Source of the DNA: Eutreptiella sp. 'Long Island Sound 2002'
Taxonomy: Eukaryota; Euglenozoa; Euglenophyceae; Eutreptiales; Eutreptiaceae
Assembly (NCBI GenBank): GCA_964036045.1
Contig: OZ038383.1
Location: forward strand, 63,183,725 to 63,247,724
DNA: 64,000 nucleotides
Reading direction: 5' to 3'
In this document: in pieces, positions 22,637 through 38,800 of the stretch
Layout of the letters: each line of letters begins with the position of its first letter
Numbering within the stretch: the first letter of the stretch is position 1
The notes under the pieces: model-generated
The model's database searches: none
Seen by the model: only the letters and a program-made list of their open reading frames with translations
Told to the model about the DNA's origin: nothing
Made by a program: the position numbers and the translations under genes

Positions 22637-23665
22637 ATGTCAAATCGCTGGGAGCACGAGTTGCAACAATGCTTGGACACGGACATTGACTTCCCGGTGG
22701 CCGAGTTCATCAAGCTGCATAGCAAGGTCCCCCCGCCTACCATCCGTCGGCGACATGCGCAGTTGTGCGCCACGCTGATGAAGCGATTGCAAAAGCGCGC
22801 CGCACTTGGGATCCAAGCATCGACGGTGGCAAGTTTGAACACTCCTGAGTCCCAAGCAGCCAAGGGGTCTTGTGGAGGCAAGAGGAACACCGCGGAGTCC
22901 CAAGCCGACAAGGGCAAAAACAACACCGCGGAGTCGCAAGCGGCCAAGGGGTCTTGTGGAGGCAAGAAGAACACCTCGGAGTTCCAAGCCGAAAGGGGCA
23001 AGAAAAACACCGCGGAGTCCCAAGCCATCAAGGGCAAAAAGAACACCGCGGAGTCCCAAGCGGCCAAGGGTTCAGCTGGAGGCAAGAAGAACACCTCGGA
23101 GTCCCAAGCCGACAAGGGCAAGAAAAACACCGCGGAGTCTCAAGCCATAAAGGGCAAAAAGAACACCGCGGAGTCCCAAGCGGCAAAGGGTTCAGCTGGA
23201 GGCAAGAAGAACACCGCGGAGTTGCAAGCGGCCAAGGGGTCTTGTGGTGGCAAGAAGAACACCTCAGAGTCCCAAGCCATCAAGGGCAAGAAGAACACCG
23301 CGGAGTCCCAAGCGGCCAAGGGTTCCTTCGGAGGCATAAACAACACGCCAGAATCGCAACTGAATAAGGGCATCTTTGGTGGACACGGCAATACGCCAGA
23401 GAAGCAGCACATCAAGGCATCGGGGCGTCGTCATTGCGGGGTCGTTCGTACAGTGTCTCGGGAGTTGTTCCGTGTTAATGCATCATCGCCGTCCAACATT
23501 TCTTTGAAGTCAGTTCGAGGGTATTGGCTTCTCTACAATTATAATATTGATATGGCGGGGGTTTGTGCATTGCAAGTGCTAGTAAACCACTTTGCCGTTG
23601 ACGTGCATACAACAATTTCATGTGATGCATTTGATTCACCCCATTTGTACAGCGACGACGACTAG
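22637..23665 (+). CDS. Truncated Rep-Hel N-terminus fused to the LRR protein C-terminus
   Basis: This 342-residue frame begins MSNRWEHELQQCLDTD. Residues 1-60 match the start of the Rep-Hel protein of the 15 kb copy. Residues about 60-255 are tandem Lys-rich repeats (consensus GKKNTAESQAAKGS). After VRGYWL the frame jumps to the last 43 residues of the LRR protein at 48.3-48.4 kb and ends SPHLYSDDD. The fusion point is the internal deletion, and the frame is preserved. No HUH, helicase or protease domain remains. If expressed it could be a DNA- or partner-binding regulator of the full element; that is inference only. Codon 23 is GAG here but TAG in the 15 kb copy. Confidence 0.6.
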   Translation: MSNRWEHELQQCLDTDIDFPVAEFIKLHSKVPPPTIRRRHAQLCATLMKRLQKRAALGIQASTVASLNTPESQAAKGSCGGKRNTAESQADKGKNNTAESQAAKGSCGGKKNTSEFQAERGKKNTAESQAIKGKKNTAESQAAKGSAGGKKNTSESQADKGKKNTAESQAIKGKKNTAESQAAKGSAGGKKNTAELQAAKGSCGGKKNTSESQAIKGKKNTAESQAAKGSFGGINNTPESQLNKGIFGGHGNTPEKQHIKASGRRHCGVVRTVSRELFRVNASSPSNISLKSVRGYWLLYNYNIDMAGVCALQVLVNHFAVDVHTTISCDAFDSPHLYSDDD

Positions 23666-23759
23666 GTCCTAAAGCCAGTTCCCTTCAATTCCAAACTTTT
23701 CTAGTAGCCAAGAGTTCCAACCAGTTCAGGTTGCCATCCGTGGGAGTTCCCAAAGTACA

Positions 23760-23782
23760 ATTGTACTCCTAACAGAATTACC
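23760..23782 (+). promoter_or_regulatory. Diverged leader element near the right end of copy 1
   Basis: A TTGTACTCCTAACAGAATT variant, followed at the usual distance by an ATG and a short frame (MSQPWEEGLQLFL), a relic of the same start module as at 33.4 and 48.6 kb. Confidence 0.5.
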
Positions 23783-23970
23783 TTCACCTTCATGCCATGT
23801 CTCAACCTTGGGAGGAAGGGTTACAACTGTTTCTATAAAGTGATTACCACGAGACTCGCAAGTAATTCTTTCACGTGTCTTGCCAACTGTGTTTCGTTCC
23901 TCCAACACTGCCACACGGTTACGGTACATTGCGGTTTGATGGACATACGTGGGACGGATATACAGCGGAT

Positions 23971-23973
<3 letters not shown>

Positions 23974-24012
<39 letters not shown>

Positions 24013-24024
24013 CATATATATACA

Positions 24025-24056
<32 letters not shown>
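23974..24056. repeat. (AT)n microsatellite
   Basis: AT tract with small interruptions at the right edge of copy 1. Confidence 0.9.
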
Positions 24057-25333
<1,277 letters not shown>

Positions 25334-25432
25334 GTATGTATGTACACTCCCTCCGAGTGAAAATCCACTCTCTCCTACTGCATATTTACTCCCTCCAAGT
25401 GAAATATATACATATATATACAAATACATGTA

Positions 25433-28400
25433 TGTACATCTATGGTCCACACGTCGACACGAAACAGCCCCGGTGCACCGGCCGAGTCCCCCGACGGTAC
25501 GGGAAACCGGACGCGTCAGTGACCGGGTCCACACACGCCAACCACCGCAGCGCACGCAGCCCAAGACCGACGCCGGAGGGACCCGCCAGGGACAACCCCA
25601 TCGCCGGCCCCCGAACGGGTACGACGCGGAGCGAGCCCAGCGCCCCTGCCTCGGCGGGGGCCAGCGGCAGGCACAATGAGCCCGGTTCTCGGCCGGCCTC
25701 CGCGTGCCCCGCGCAGCCGCCCAGTAAAGCCCGGGGCGCAAGCTCCCGGGGTGGGGAAACGCACCACGGCGTCGGGAAAGCCGACCGGAGCACCGAGAGT
25801 GACCGGACCGGACGAGGCGCGGCGCACCACGCGGGGCCACGAGGCAAGCCAGAGAGGCACGCCGCCGGCCACAACCAGGGCACACAGACAGGTCCCAAGC
25901 AGCGACGGCCGCCGGGTGCCACAAACCCGGAGAGCGCGCACAACACGCAAAGAACCACGGCACACGAACAGGTGCCAAGCAACAGCCAACCCACACACCA
26001 CAAACCCCAACCAACGAGGAACGGCAACAGCAGCGAAACCCGGAGGGGGCCAAGCAAAGCAGAAAGACAAAGCGGCCAAAGGAAAAGGTGAGGCGCACCG
26101 CAACGCGCCCGGGAGGCCGGCCCGCCCGACCCGGCCAAGCAAAGCACGCACACCACCGCCGCCAGCGGACCCCAGCCAGGAGTGGCGGGGACCGCCCACC
26201 ACCAGCGGCAGCGAAACCCAGCCAGGAGTGGCGGGGAGTAGCACACAGGAACCTCCGCCAGGAGTGGCGAGGGACCCCAACAACACACCACACACCACCG
26301 CCGCCAATGGACCCCAGCCAGGAGTGGCGGGGACCGCCCACCACCAGCGGCAGCGAAACCCAGCCAGGAGTGGCGGGGAGTAGCACACAGGAACATCTGC
26401 CAGGAGTGGCGAGGGACCAACCACACCACACACCAGCCACAACCCCACCAACACACCACCGCCACACACCACACACCACACACCACACACCACCGCCGCA
26501 AGCGGACCCCAGCCAGGAGTGGCGGGGACCGCCCACCACCACCGGCAGCGAAACCCAGCCAGGAGTGGCGGGGAGTAGCACACAGGAACCTCCACCAGGA
26601 GTGGCGAGGGACCAACCACACCACACGCCAGCCACAACCCCACCAACACACCACCGCCACACACCACACACCACACAGCAACGCCGCCAACGGACCCCAG
26701 CCAGGAGTGGCGGGGACCGCCCACCACCACCGGCAGCAAAACCCAGCCAGGAGTGGCGGGGAGTAGCACACAGGAACCTCCGCCAGGAGTGGCGAGGGAC
26801 CAACCACACCACACACCAGCCACAACCCCACCAACACACCACCGCCACACACCACACACCACACACCACACACCACCGCCGCAAGCGGACCCCAGCCAGG
26901 AGTGGCGGAGACCGCCCACCACCACCGGCAGCGAAACCCAGCCCAAAGTGGCGGGGAGTAGCGCACAGGAACCTCCGCCAGGAGTGGCGAGGGACCAACC
27001 ACACCACACACCAGCCACAACCCCACCAACACACCACCGCCACACACCACACAGCAACGCTGCCAACGGACCCCAGCCAGGAGTGGCGGGGACCGCCCAC
27101 CACCACCGGCAGCCAAACCCAGCCAGGAGTGGCGGGGAGTAGCACACAGGAACCTCCGCCAGGAGTGGCGAGGTACCAACCACACCACACACCAGCCACA
27201 ACCCCACAAACACACAACCGCCACACACCAGACACCACCGCCGCCGGCAAACCCCAGCCAGGAGTGGCGGGGACCGCCCACAACCACCGGCAGCGAAACC
27301 CAGCCAGGAGTGGCGGGGATTAGCACACAGGAACCTCCGCCAGGAGTGGCGAGGGACCAACCACACCACACACCAGCCACAGAGCAACCGCCAGCCGAGG
27401 GAAGGCAAAGGGAGGAACAGCCCGGCAGGCCCCCCCCCCCCGAAAAAAAAAGGGGGGGGGGGGCGGGCGCGCGAAAACAGCCCACAGCCACCAAACCGCC
27501 CACCAACAACACAGAAGGGGGCCAAACCCCCCACCCAGAGGGCACCGAAGACAGGACCCCCAAACAGGCACAGGGGGACCTCCCAGCCAAGACCGGCAAC
27601 ACCAAGCCAGGAACAGCGGCCCATCGGGAAAAGGGGCACCGAAACAAGCAGAAAAAAAAAAAAAGCCAGCAGCCCAGCCCGAAAGAAAGGAGACGGGGGG
27701 AGAGACCACAAGGCCCGGGACAGGGACACCCAGCAACCGGGAAAAAAAGAAAAAAGCGCAAGAAACACAACCCGACAGCCCAGCCAAGAAGGGCGGTGCA
27801 CAGCCGAGACCCGGGCCCAGCACGCACGCCCACACCGCACACCGGAACCGCAAAAGGCGGGGGGCAAGGGAAACGCGCAGGAAACCACACAGGTCCCGAA
27901 AGCAGGCCCACACCAAAGCCCAACCCCGAACACCACAAACAGCCGGCAAAAGAGGGACAACACCACAAACCGAGCCCAAACACACCCACCCAAGACCCCA
28001 GCCACAACGGGCAGGGGTAAACAAAACCCACGACCAACCGAAACCCGGACCCAACCACAAACGCAAGCCAACAGTAGGAAACCCAGTGCCCACAGCCCGG
28101 GCACTGAGGCAGCCCGTGCCATGCAGGTGACCCGGCCAAACGAGATCCGGAGCCCGGGGGTAAGGCTGCATCCTAAGGCCTGCGCTGCTTTGGGACTCGA
28201 GGCCGAGCGTGCGACACCCAAGCGCCTCGGAACCCTAGTACCAAGAACATGCATGCATGCCTTGGGAACGGGATACGCCAGGAAGTCCGGTGAACCCCTA
28301 GGGTTCCGCCCAAAGGAGGGGACGTGCGCAAGCACGGGGGCCCACCCTCCCGGCGAGACAAGCATGTCACGCTGGCGGCGATCAGCCCTCCCGGTGTAGC

Positions 28401-28568
28401 CCGGGGCCGCTTTGTTGGGGGCCAACAGTCAGGTCTAGCGGGATGTAAGCCGCCTCCCCTCTTCACGCGCGGAGCCTCTTCCTGTTCGTCACAGGGGCGA
28501 CGCCAGGGGGAACCATGGGGCGCCTCTCCACGACCGAGTGCACCTACCTACCTACCTGTACATCTATG
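25433..28568 (+). mobile_element. 3.1 kb GC-rich insertion flanked by a 12-bp target duplication
   Basis: TGTACATCTATG occurs at 25433-25444 and again at 28557-28568, on either side of a sharply different, GC- and CA-rich block. The right end before the repeat is (ACCT)4, like the short tandem tails left by some non-LTR retrotransposons or SINE-like elements. The block holds a central tandem array (26160-27385). The three minus-strand frames that stay open for 700-970 codons arise from the base composition (few A/T-rich stop triplets) and show no domain. Element class not recognised. Confidence 0.6.
26160..27385 (+). repeat. Tandem array inside the GC-rich insertion
   Basis: About seven imperfect units contain CCAGCCAGGAGTGGCGGGGA and CA-rich spacers. 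Unit starts are near 26167, 26309, 26503, 26692, 26887, 27068 and 27249, so the period varies from about 140 to 195 bp. Confidence 0.85.
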
Positions 28569-28570
28569 TA

Positions 28571-28634
<64 letters not shown>
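28569..28634. repeat. (AT)n microsatellite
   Basis: AT tract between the GC-rich insertion and the Y2 element. Confidence 0.9.
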
Positions 28635-28637
<3 letters not shown>

Positions 28638-28964
28638 TCTAATCTACACCCCTCTCCGATGCCGACGTTGCTATTCGTCTTAGATGCCTCACAAGGAAAG
28701 TAGGGGTGTTACTCATGTGTGTGTTGTGTATAAACGGAGAGGCGGACCCAATGTGCCACCTTTGTCGGGCACCTCCGAACGGTTGGCTATGCGGCCCAGG
28801 TGTGATCCGACGGTTCGCACCGCCCCTCACCCCAATGCGGGGGAGGGTAGCATCGGCTTGGGTATTCGCAGCCGCACTGCGAACCTCAGGGGGGTGGGCT
28901 CCTGAGGCGGGCAAGGGGTCAGATTTACAACAGACACACATATATAGGGGGGGGGGTTGAAAGG

Positions 28965-29465
28965 TTAGTGCGGACGTGTGGCCATTGAAACTCGGGTCGG
29001 TGGCTTTGGACCCCACCGCCATCAAGGTACATCACACCTCCCCGCTTACACCCCTTTTGCACAACCCTTCTTCCCCCTCAAACAAAAGATGATTTGGTCC
29101 CTTGGGACACTTTCTAAGCAGTTGCCAAAAAAAATGGTTGCAGGCAAATGGGGCATTGCGGACGTGTGGCCATAGCAACTCGGGGCGGTGGCTTCGGACC
29201 ACACCGCCATAAAGGTACATCACCCCTCGCTGCTTACACAGCATTTGCACAACCCTCCTTCTCCCTCAAACAAAAGATGATTTGGTTCCTTGGGACACTT
29301 TGTAAGCAGTTGCCAATAAAAATGGTTGTAGGCAAATGGGCCAGTGCAGACGTGTGGCCATAGCGACTCGGAGCGGTGGCTTTGGAACACACCGCCATGA
29401 AGGTACATCACCCCTCCCTGCTCACACCCCATTTGCACAGCCCTTCTTCCCCCCCGAACAAAAGA
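28965..29465 (+). repeat. 188-bp tandem repeat, about 2.7 units
   Basis: GACGTGTGGCCAT recurs at 28973, 29161 and 29349 (exactly 188 bp apart), with the shared block CAAACAAAAGATGATTTGGT in the first two units. Confidence 0.85.
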
Positions 29466-29466
29466 T

Positions 29467-29740
29467 GGCGCTCATAGCATGGAGGATTTGATCACCCTGG
29501 AATTTTCGATGAAAGAACCTAGTGCACAAGTTCAGCACGCAACAAACGACTTTTGTATAGCGCCTCGTCTTGCGGAATCTGGCGCTCATAGCATGGAGGA
29601 TTTCATCACGTTGAACTTTTCGATGAAAGAACCTAGTGCACAAGTTCAGCACGAAACAAACGACTTTTGTATAGCGCCTCGCCTTGCGGGATCTGGCGCT
29701 CACAGCATGGACGGTTTGATCACCCCGGACTTTTTGATGG
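29467..29740 (+). repeat. 114-bp tandem repeat, about 2.4 units
   Basis: GGCGCTCATAGCATGG starts at 29467 and 29581, with a diverged third start at 29695. A 114 bp period keeps a plus frame open (MEDLITLEFSMKEPSAQVQH), but I see no gene. Confidence 0.85.
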
Positions 29741-30688
29741 TTGCCATTTTCCATGGTCCAAAATGCATCACCACGGGCTCAAAATGGGCTAAAAACACTT
29801 GTTTGAGCATCCAAAATGGTCTAGGATCACTTTTGGAAAAACGCGTTTTTGACCCATTTTTGACGCATTTTTGGTCTTGAAACGGCCCATCTTCAAGGCA
29901 TGTTGGGATTTTCCCTGGCCCAAAACGCGCCACCACGGGCTCAAAACGGGCCAAAAACACGTGTTTGAGCATCCCAAGTGGTCCGGGAACAACTTTGGAA
30001 AAAATGATTTTTTTCGCCCCGGGGACCCTGGTGGACCCACCGTTGGCCCCCGCCGTGCGCGGGCCGGGCTGCCCTCCGACTGCACCAAGTGACCACTAGT
30101 ACGGGGGTCTACGTGTCTCGTTGGGCCATTCCGAGGGCCGGAAACCATAAAAAGTGGGGGGTTGCGGGTGGACTAGGTGCCCTCGGAATTCGTTTTTGAG
30201 CCACGTAGCCCAAGATACGGCCCGTTCTTGGTTTCGGGATGCTGGTACACATTGCGCACATTTTGGGGCTTTTTGGCGCCTTTTTGGGCCGTTTCTCGGA
30301 CATATTATGGAGTTGGAGGGCACCAAAGTTCCCTTGGTCATGAGAAAGTCAAGCCGCACGTGTGTGTAGCCACCGCTTGACTTCGTTTGGCTGTTTTGAA
30401 CCCTTACTAGGGCTGTTTTGGGCGAAAAATGGCTGTTTTTGGCCCAAAACTGCGCAGATTTGGGAGGGCACCTCCCGACTTGGCGCCACCGCCCCGGGCC
30501 GCCAGCGGTGAGTTTTTGGCTCAAAACTTGGATTTGGCAAGGCCATCACCTAGGCTCCAGGATGGCTACATGGGCAAATGATCGGAAGCGTTGGGACGGA
30601 GCAATGACCAAAACCGCAAGGAGATGTGTTGTTGTTGCTTGTTGCTTGTTGTTGCTTGTTAGTTAAATTTAAGGGGAGAGGGGTGTAG

Positions 30689-30690
<2 letters not shown>

Positions 30691-30784
<94 letters not shown>
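30691..30784. repeat. (AT)n microsatellite
   Basis: AT tract with one AC interruption, between head-to-head element ends: both flanking ends are GGTGTAGTAA-type left termini facing each other. Confidence 0.95.
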
Positions 30785-33818
<3,034 letters not shown>

Positions 33819-35099
33819 CTACACCCCTCTCCCCTTAAATCTAGGTAACAAGGGACAAGCAAGCAACAACAAGCAAGCAACAACAAGCAAGCAACAACAA
33901 GCAAGCACTTCTCCTCACTGTTTTGGCCATTGCTCCACGTCATCGCTTAGGGCTCTACTCCACTCTCGCCATCTTGGAGCCTAGGTGGTGCTTTTGCCAG
34001 ATCCAAATTTTGAGCCAAAAACTCACAGGTGGCGGCCCGGGGCGGGGGTGCCAAGTCGGGACGTGCCCTCCCCAATCTGCGCAGGTTTGGGGCAAAAACA
34101 GCCATTTTTCGCCCAAAGCAGCCCCAAAACCCGGGCGAAACGCCCAAACGAAGGGATACGGTGAGTACACCGCACGTGCGGCTTGATTTCACTGTGTCAA
34201 AGAGCTCTCTAGTGCCCTTCAATTCCACGATATGTCCGAGAAACGGCCCAAAAAGGCGGCAAAAAGCCCCAAAAACCTGCGCAATGCGCACCAACACCCC
34301 GAAACCAAGCACGGGGCGTATCTTGGGCTACGTGGCTCATATCCGAATTCCAAGGGCGCCTAGTCCACCCGCAAGGCCCCATTTTTTGTGGTTTCCAAGC
34401 CCCAGAATCGCCCAACGAGCCCCTCACACCCCCGTACCAGTGGTCACTTGGTGGAGCCGGAGGGCAGCCCGGCCCGCGCACGTTGGGGGCCAACGGTGGG
34501 TCCACCAGGGTCCCCGGGGCGAAAAAAATCATTTTTTCCAAAGTTGTTCCTAGACCACTTAGGATGTTCAGAGAAGTGTTTTTAGGCCGTTTTGAGCCCG
34601 TGGTGGTGCGTTATGGGCCACGGAAAATCCCAAAATGCCTTGAAAATGGGCCGTTTTGGAACCAAAAATGGGTCAAAAATGGGTGAAAAACGCAGTTTTT
34701 CCAAAAGTGATCCTGGACCATTCGGGATGCTCAAACAAGTGGTTTGGACCCATTTTGAGCCCGTGGTGCCGCGTTTTGGGCCTCCAAAAATCCCAAAATG
34801 CATTAAAAAGGGGCTGGTTCACCACCAAAAATGGGTCAAAACTGGGTGAAAACCGCAATTTTTTGAAAGTGATCACGGGCCATTTGGGAGGCTCAGAAAA
34901 GTGTTTTTAGCCTGTTTTGAACCCAAAATCGGGACTGGTGGCCCATGGAGCATCTCAAAATGCCTTGAAAATGGGCCACTAGGGGACAAAAACAAGTGAA
35001 AATTTGTGTCCCTTTTGGTACCGAGGGATGAGTCATCCTTGCTGTGGTTTGCCGTTTGTGTGCTTCGTTCATTGTGCCCTTTGCTCTTAGTGAGTGGAC

Positions 35100-35460
35100 T
35101 TGGAGTACAGGTGTACTCTTAACGGAGTTACCTTCACATTCACGCCATGTATAAGAGGGACGAGTAGTTCCTTGTCGTGTTTTGCCGTTTGTGTGCTTTG
35201 TTCTTTCGTGCCTTTTGCTCTTAGTGATTGGACTTGGAGTACAGGTGTACTCTTAACGGAGTTACCTTCACATTCACGCCATGTCTAATCATGGGAGCAA
35301 GAGTTGGTACAAGAGGGACGAGTAGTTCTTTGCCGTGTTTTGCCGTTTGTGTGCTTTGTTCCTCTCTGCCCGTTGCTCCTAGTGTTTGGACTTGGAGTAC
35401 AGGTGTACTCTTAACGGGGTTACCTTCACATTCACGCCATGTCTAATCAGGAGGCAAGAG
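35100..35460 (+). repeat. Short leader-module array upstream of Rep-Hel
   Basis: Leader motifs start near 35109, 35243 and 35400, equivalent to the 134-158 bp array of copy 1 but with fewer units. One 389-type unit follows, up to the motif at 35791. Confidence 0.8.
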
Positions 35461-35790
35461 TTGCAACAATAGGCTGGAGTGTTTGGTACAAGAGGGACGA
35501 GTAGTTCCCTGCTGTGTTTTGCCGTTTGTGTGCTTTGTTGTTCCACGGGTACCAAAAGGTTAGGTTCCGTTTGGGCTGGGGTACTAGTGGGTAGGAATGG
35601 GGCTCATTCTTTGGGAGGATAAGTAAGGCCCACCAACGCAAAACAAGATACTGCCATCCGGTTGGGTTTGAGGCTGTACAAGTATAGGCGTCACCAACAT
35701 TATCAATGATGCTTCTACCCCCCAAGTAGTCACTTTGTTTTTTCCCAACTAATGTTTTTTCTTGCTCTCGGCAGTTGAATTTGGAGTATA

Positions 35791-35813
35791 GGTGTACTCT
35801 TAACGGAGTTGCC
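35791..35813 (+). promoter_or_regulatory. Leader element before Rep-Hel
   Basis: GTGTACTCTTAACGGAGTT, then GCC. The motif starts 37 nt before ATG 35828, the same distance as in copy 1. Confidence 0.6.
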
Positions 35814-35827
35814 TTTTATTTCGCACC

Positions 35828-38800
35828 ATGTCAAATCGCTGGGAGCACGAGTTGCAACAATGCTTGGACACGGACATTGACTTCCCGGTGGCCTAGTTCA
35901 TCAAGCTGCATAGCGAAGTCCCCCCGCGTACCATCCGTCGGCCACATGCGCAGTTGCGCGCCACGCTGATGAAGCGATTGCAAAAGCGCGCCGCACTTGG
36001 GATCCAAGCATCGACGGTGGCAAGTTTGAACACTCCTGAGTCCCAACCAGCCAAGGGGTCTTGTGGAGGCAAGAGGAACACCGCGGAGTCCCAAGCCGAC
36101 AAGGGCAAAAACAACACCGCGGAGTCGCAAGCGGCCAAGGGTTCGTCAGGAGGCAAGAAAAACACCTCGGAGTCCCAAGCCATCAAGGGCAAAAAAAACA
36201 CCACGGAGTCGCAAGCGGCCAAGGGGTCTTGTGGAGGCAAGAAGAACACCTCGGAGTCCCAAGGCGACAAGGGCAAGAAAAACACCGCGGAGTCCCGAGC
36301 CATCAAGGGCAAAAAGAACACCGCGGAGTCCCAGGCGGCAAGGGGTTCAGCTGGAGGCAAGAAGAACACCGCGGAGTCGCAAGCGGCCAAGGGGTCTTGT
36401 GGAGGCAAGAAGAACACCTCGGAGTCCCAAGCCGACAAGGGCAAGAAAAACACCGCGGAGTCCCAAGCCATCAAGGGCAAAAAGAACACCGCGGAGTCCC
36501 AGGCGGCAAAGGGTTCAGCTGGAGGCAAGAAGAACACCGCGGAATCGCAAGCGGCCAAGGGGTCTTGTGGAGGCAAGAAGAACACCTCAGAGTCCCAAGC
36601 CGACAAAGGCAAGAAAAACACCGCAGAGTCCCAAGCGGCCAAGGGTTCCTTCGGAGGCATAAACAACACGCCAGAATCGCAACGGAATAAGGGCATCGTT
36701 GGTGGACACGGCAATACGCCAGAGAAGCAGCACATCAAGGCATCGGGGAGTCGTCATTGCGGGGTCGTTCGTACAGTGTCTCGGGAGTTGTTCCGTGCTA
36801 ATGCATCATCGCCGTCCAACATTTCTTTGAAGTCAGTTCGAGAGTATTGGCTTGATTGTTTGGACACTTTGTACTCACCACTTTTTGATGCACTTTGCTA
36901 CCGGTGTGGTCAACTCCTTTGGGGCCCAATAGGTGGGGGACACAAGTGTACGGTTCCACGCAATACTGACGAGATACGTACACAGACTTTGTTTGGCGTG
37001 CCACCCACTGATTTGGTTACAAGTGGGATATTTGCATTCCGCAATGAGATGTTCGCCAATTACTTGAAGTACAAAAAAGCACCGTTTCCAGTTCCCCCAC
37101 GATCTCCTGCACGTAGCACAAGTCGCTTTGTGGTGTATGACACTCCTGTCTGGCACTCCGCTACACGTATGTATGCTTGCCACGTTTGTAGCAAGTATTC
37201 CGCGAAGTATGACCCGTTCAACTATGGCTACACTTTGGATGGGGACATCCATTACAATATCCCGTCAAAAATTGCGGACCTCACCGAGTACCAGAAGCGA
37301 CAAATTGCACTTGGGGCCCTCTACTCAAATACGCTGAAGCACGTGGATCTTCGTCACAAGCAATGGCACCATGCAATTGGTACCGTTGGTGTCGGCCGCA
37401 AGCCAAGCCAACACTACAATGCACTTTATGGTTTCATGACAATGAAAGAGGATATTTTGCGCGATTACCAAAAGCCCAAGGACAGCGAGCAAAGCAACCG
37501 TCAAATGAACCAAGCGTTGTTGCTGCTAAAAAAAATTCACGCTTTTTATTCTCGATTATTGGCGCACTATGAGACATTGTACCGATACTTGGAGAATGCG
37601 GCCACCACCATGGGCACATTGACACAGCGTTCGTATGAAGACAAGTACGGTAAACGCTTGGAATACCATTTACAAAATGAGTACGTTGCCTGGGCTGTGG
37701 AGTGTGATGCCCCACGAAACATCATTCCGGATTTTGCTCCTCACTCGGACAAAGTGGCCTTCCTCCATCGGACACCCTTCCGGGGAGCGGGTGGGAACGT
37801 GACCACGGCCGCTCAATCGTTGGCCAATGACACTTACTTGCATTTTAACGACCCCAAGTTGGAACCGTGTGTATGGCCCGATTTGTATCCTGGCGGCGTT
37901 GGTGGATATACCGTAGGTTGCGGCATTGGATGTGCTGCCTACTACCGTAGTCGTTATCTTGCCTTTGATAACCGATGGCGTCGGGACCGGTGGTGGTCCT
38001 TTTTCCAAGTGAGCAAAGAGATGAAAAATCAATTGATTTGGAATCAACAAAATTTCAAGGCTCAACGTGCGGATCGGGCAGAGGACATTACTGCAGCACA
38101 TTTGAGAAGTGCAAGGAGTTCAACAGGTCCAAAACCGGCGCCAAAAAAATCTACCTCACAATCACCACAGTCGTCCTCGGAGTGTCCGCACGGAAGTCAA
38201 TGCACCCAGCCGAGTCATTCTTCACAATCCGCAACCCAAAGCACCCAACACCCTCCCTCTAGTTCCAAATATGCAGCAACGTCAACAACATCGCCATCAA
38301 CTCCGGCTACCCGTCAAGGCAAAAGGCCGCGTGCATGCTACCAAGACGGTGTAAATTCTATGAACCACAATCTCGAGCGCGAGGGGACCGATAAAGGTAC
38401 GGCCGAGCTCAACCCGTATTATCGGTATGGAACTTATGTACCTTCAAATTTGGTTGGAACCTGTTCTTATTGGGCCTCGCGACATTTAGATCCTACAGCC
38501 ATGAGTCGTGAACTTGGCAAAGCGGACTTTTTCATCACGTTGACCATGAATGACAACTGGGCCGATTTGCAAGCTGCTGTGCAAAAAGGGTGCCGTGCAG
38601 GAGCTGTGTGGCCTGGAGAATACCCCAGAAACACAGGGCCAAACAAACCAATCCACTATGGCCACGATATGGAGGCTTGTGTGGCGTTTCACAAGCGGGT
38701 GGAGATATTCAAGCGAGAGTTCTTGGCTATTGGCAAAAATGGTCCATTTGGAAAGGTGCGGGATTATTGGTTTCGATTTGAATATCAAGAGCGAGGCCGG

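Larger units (their letters stand above)
28635..30690 (-). mobile_element. ~2.05 kb Helitron-like element variant (Y2)
   Basis: The left edge CCTCTAATCTACACCCCTCT and the right edge GGGGAGAGGGGTGTAGTAA abut (AT)n. The right ~950 bp is the shared X-family end in reverse; the left part is different and carries two tandem arrays (188 bp and 114 bp periods). No coding region recognised. Confidence 0.7.
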
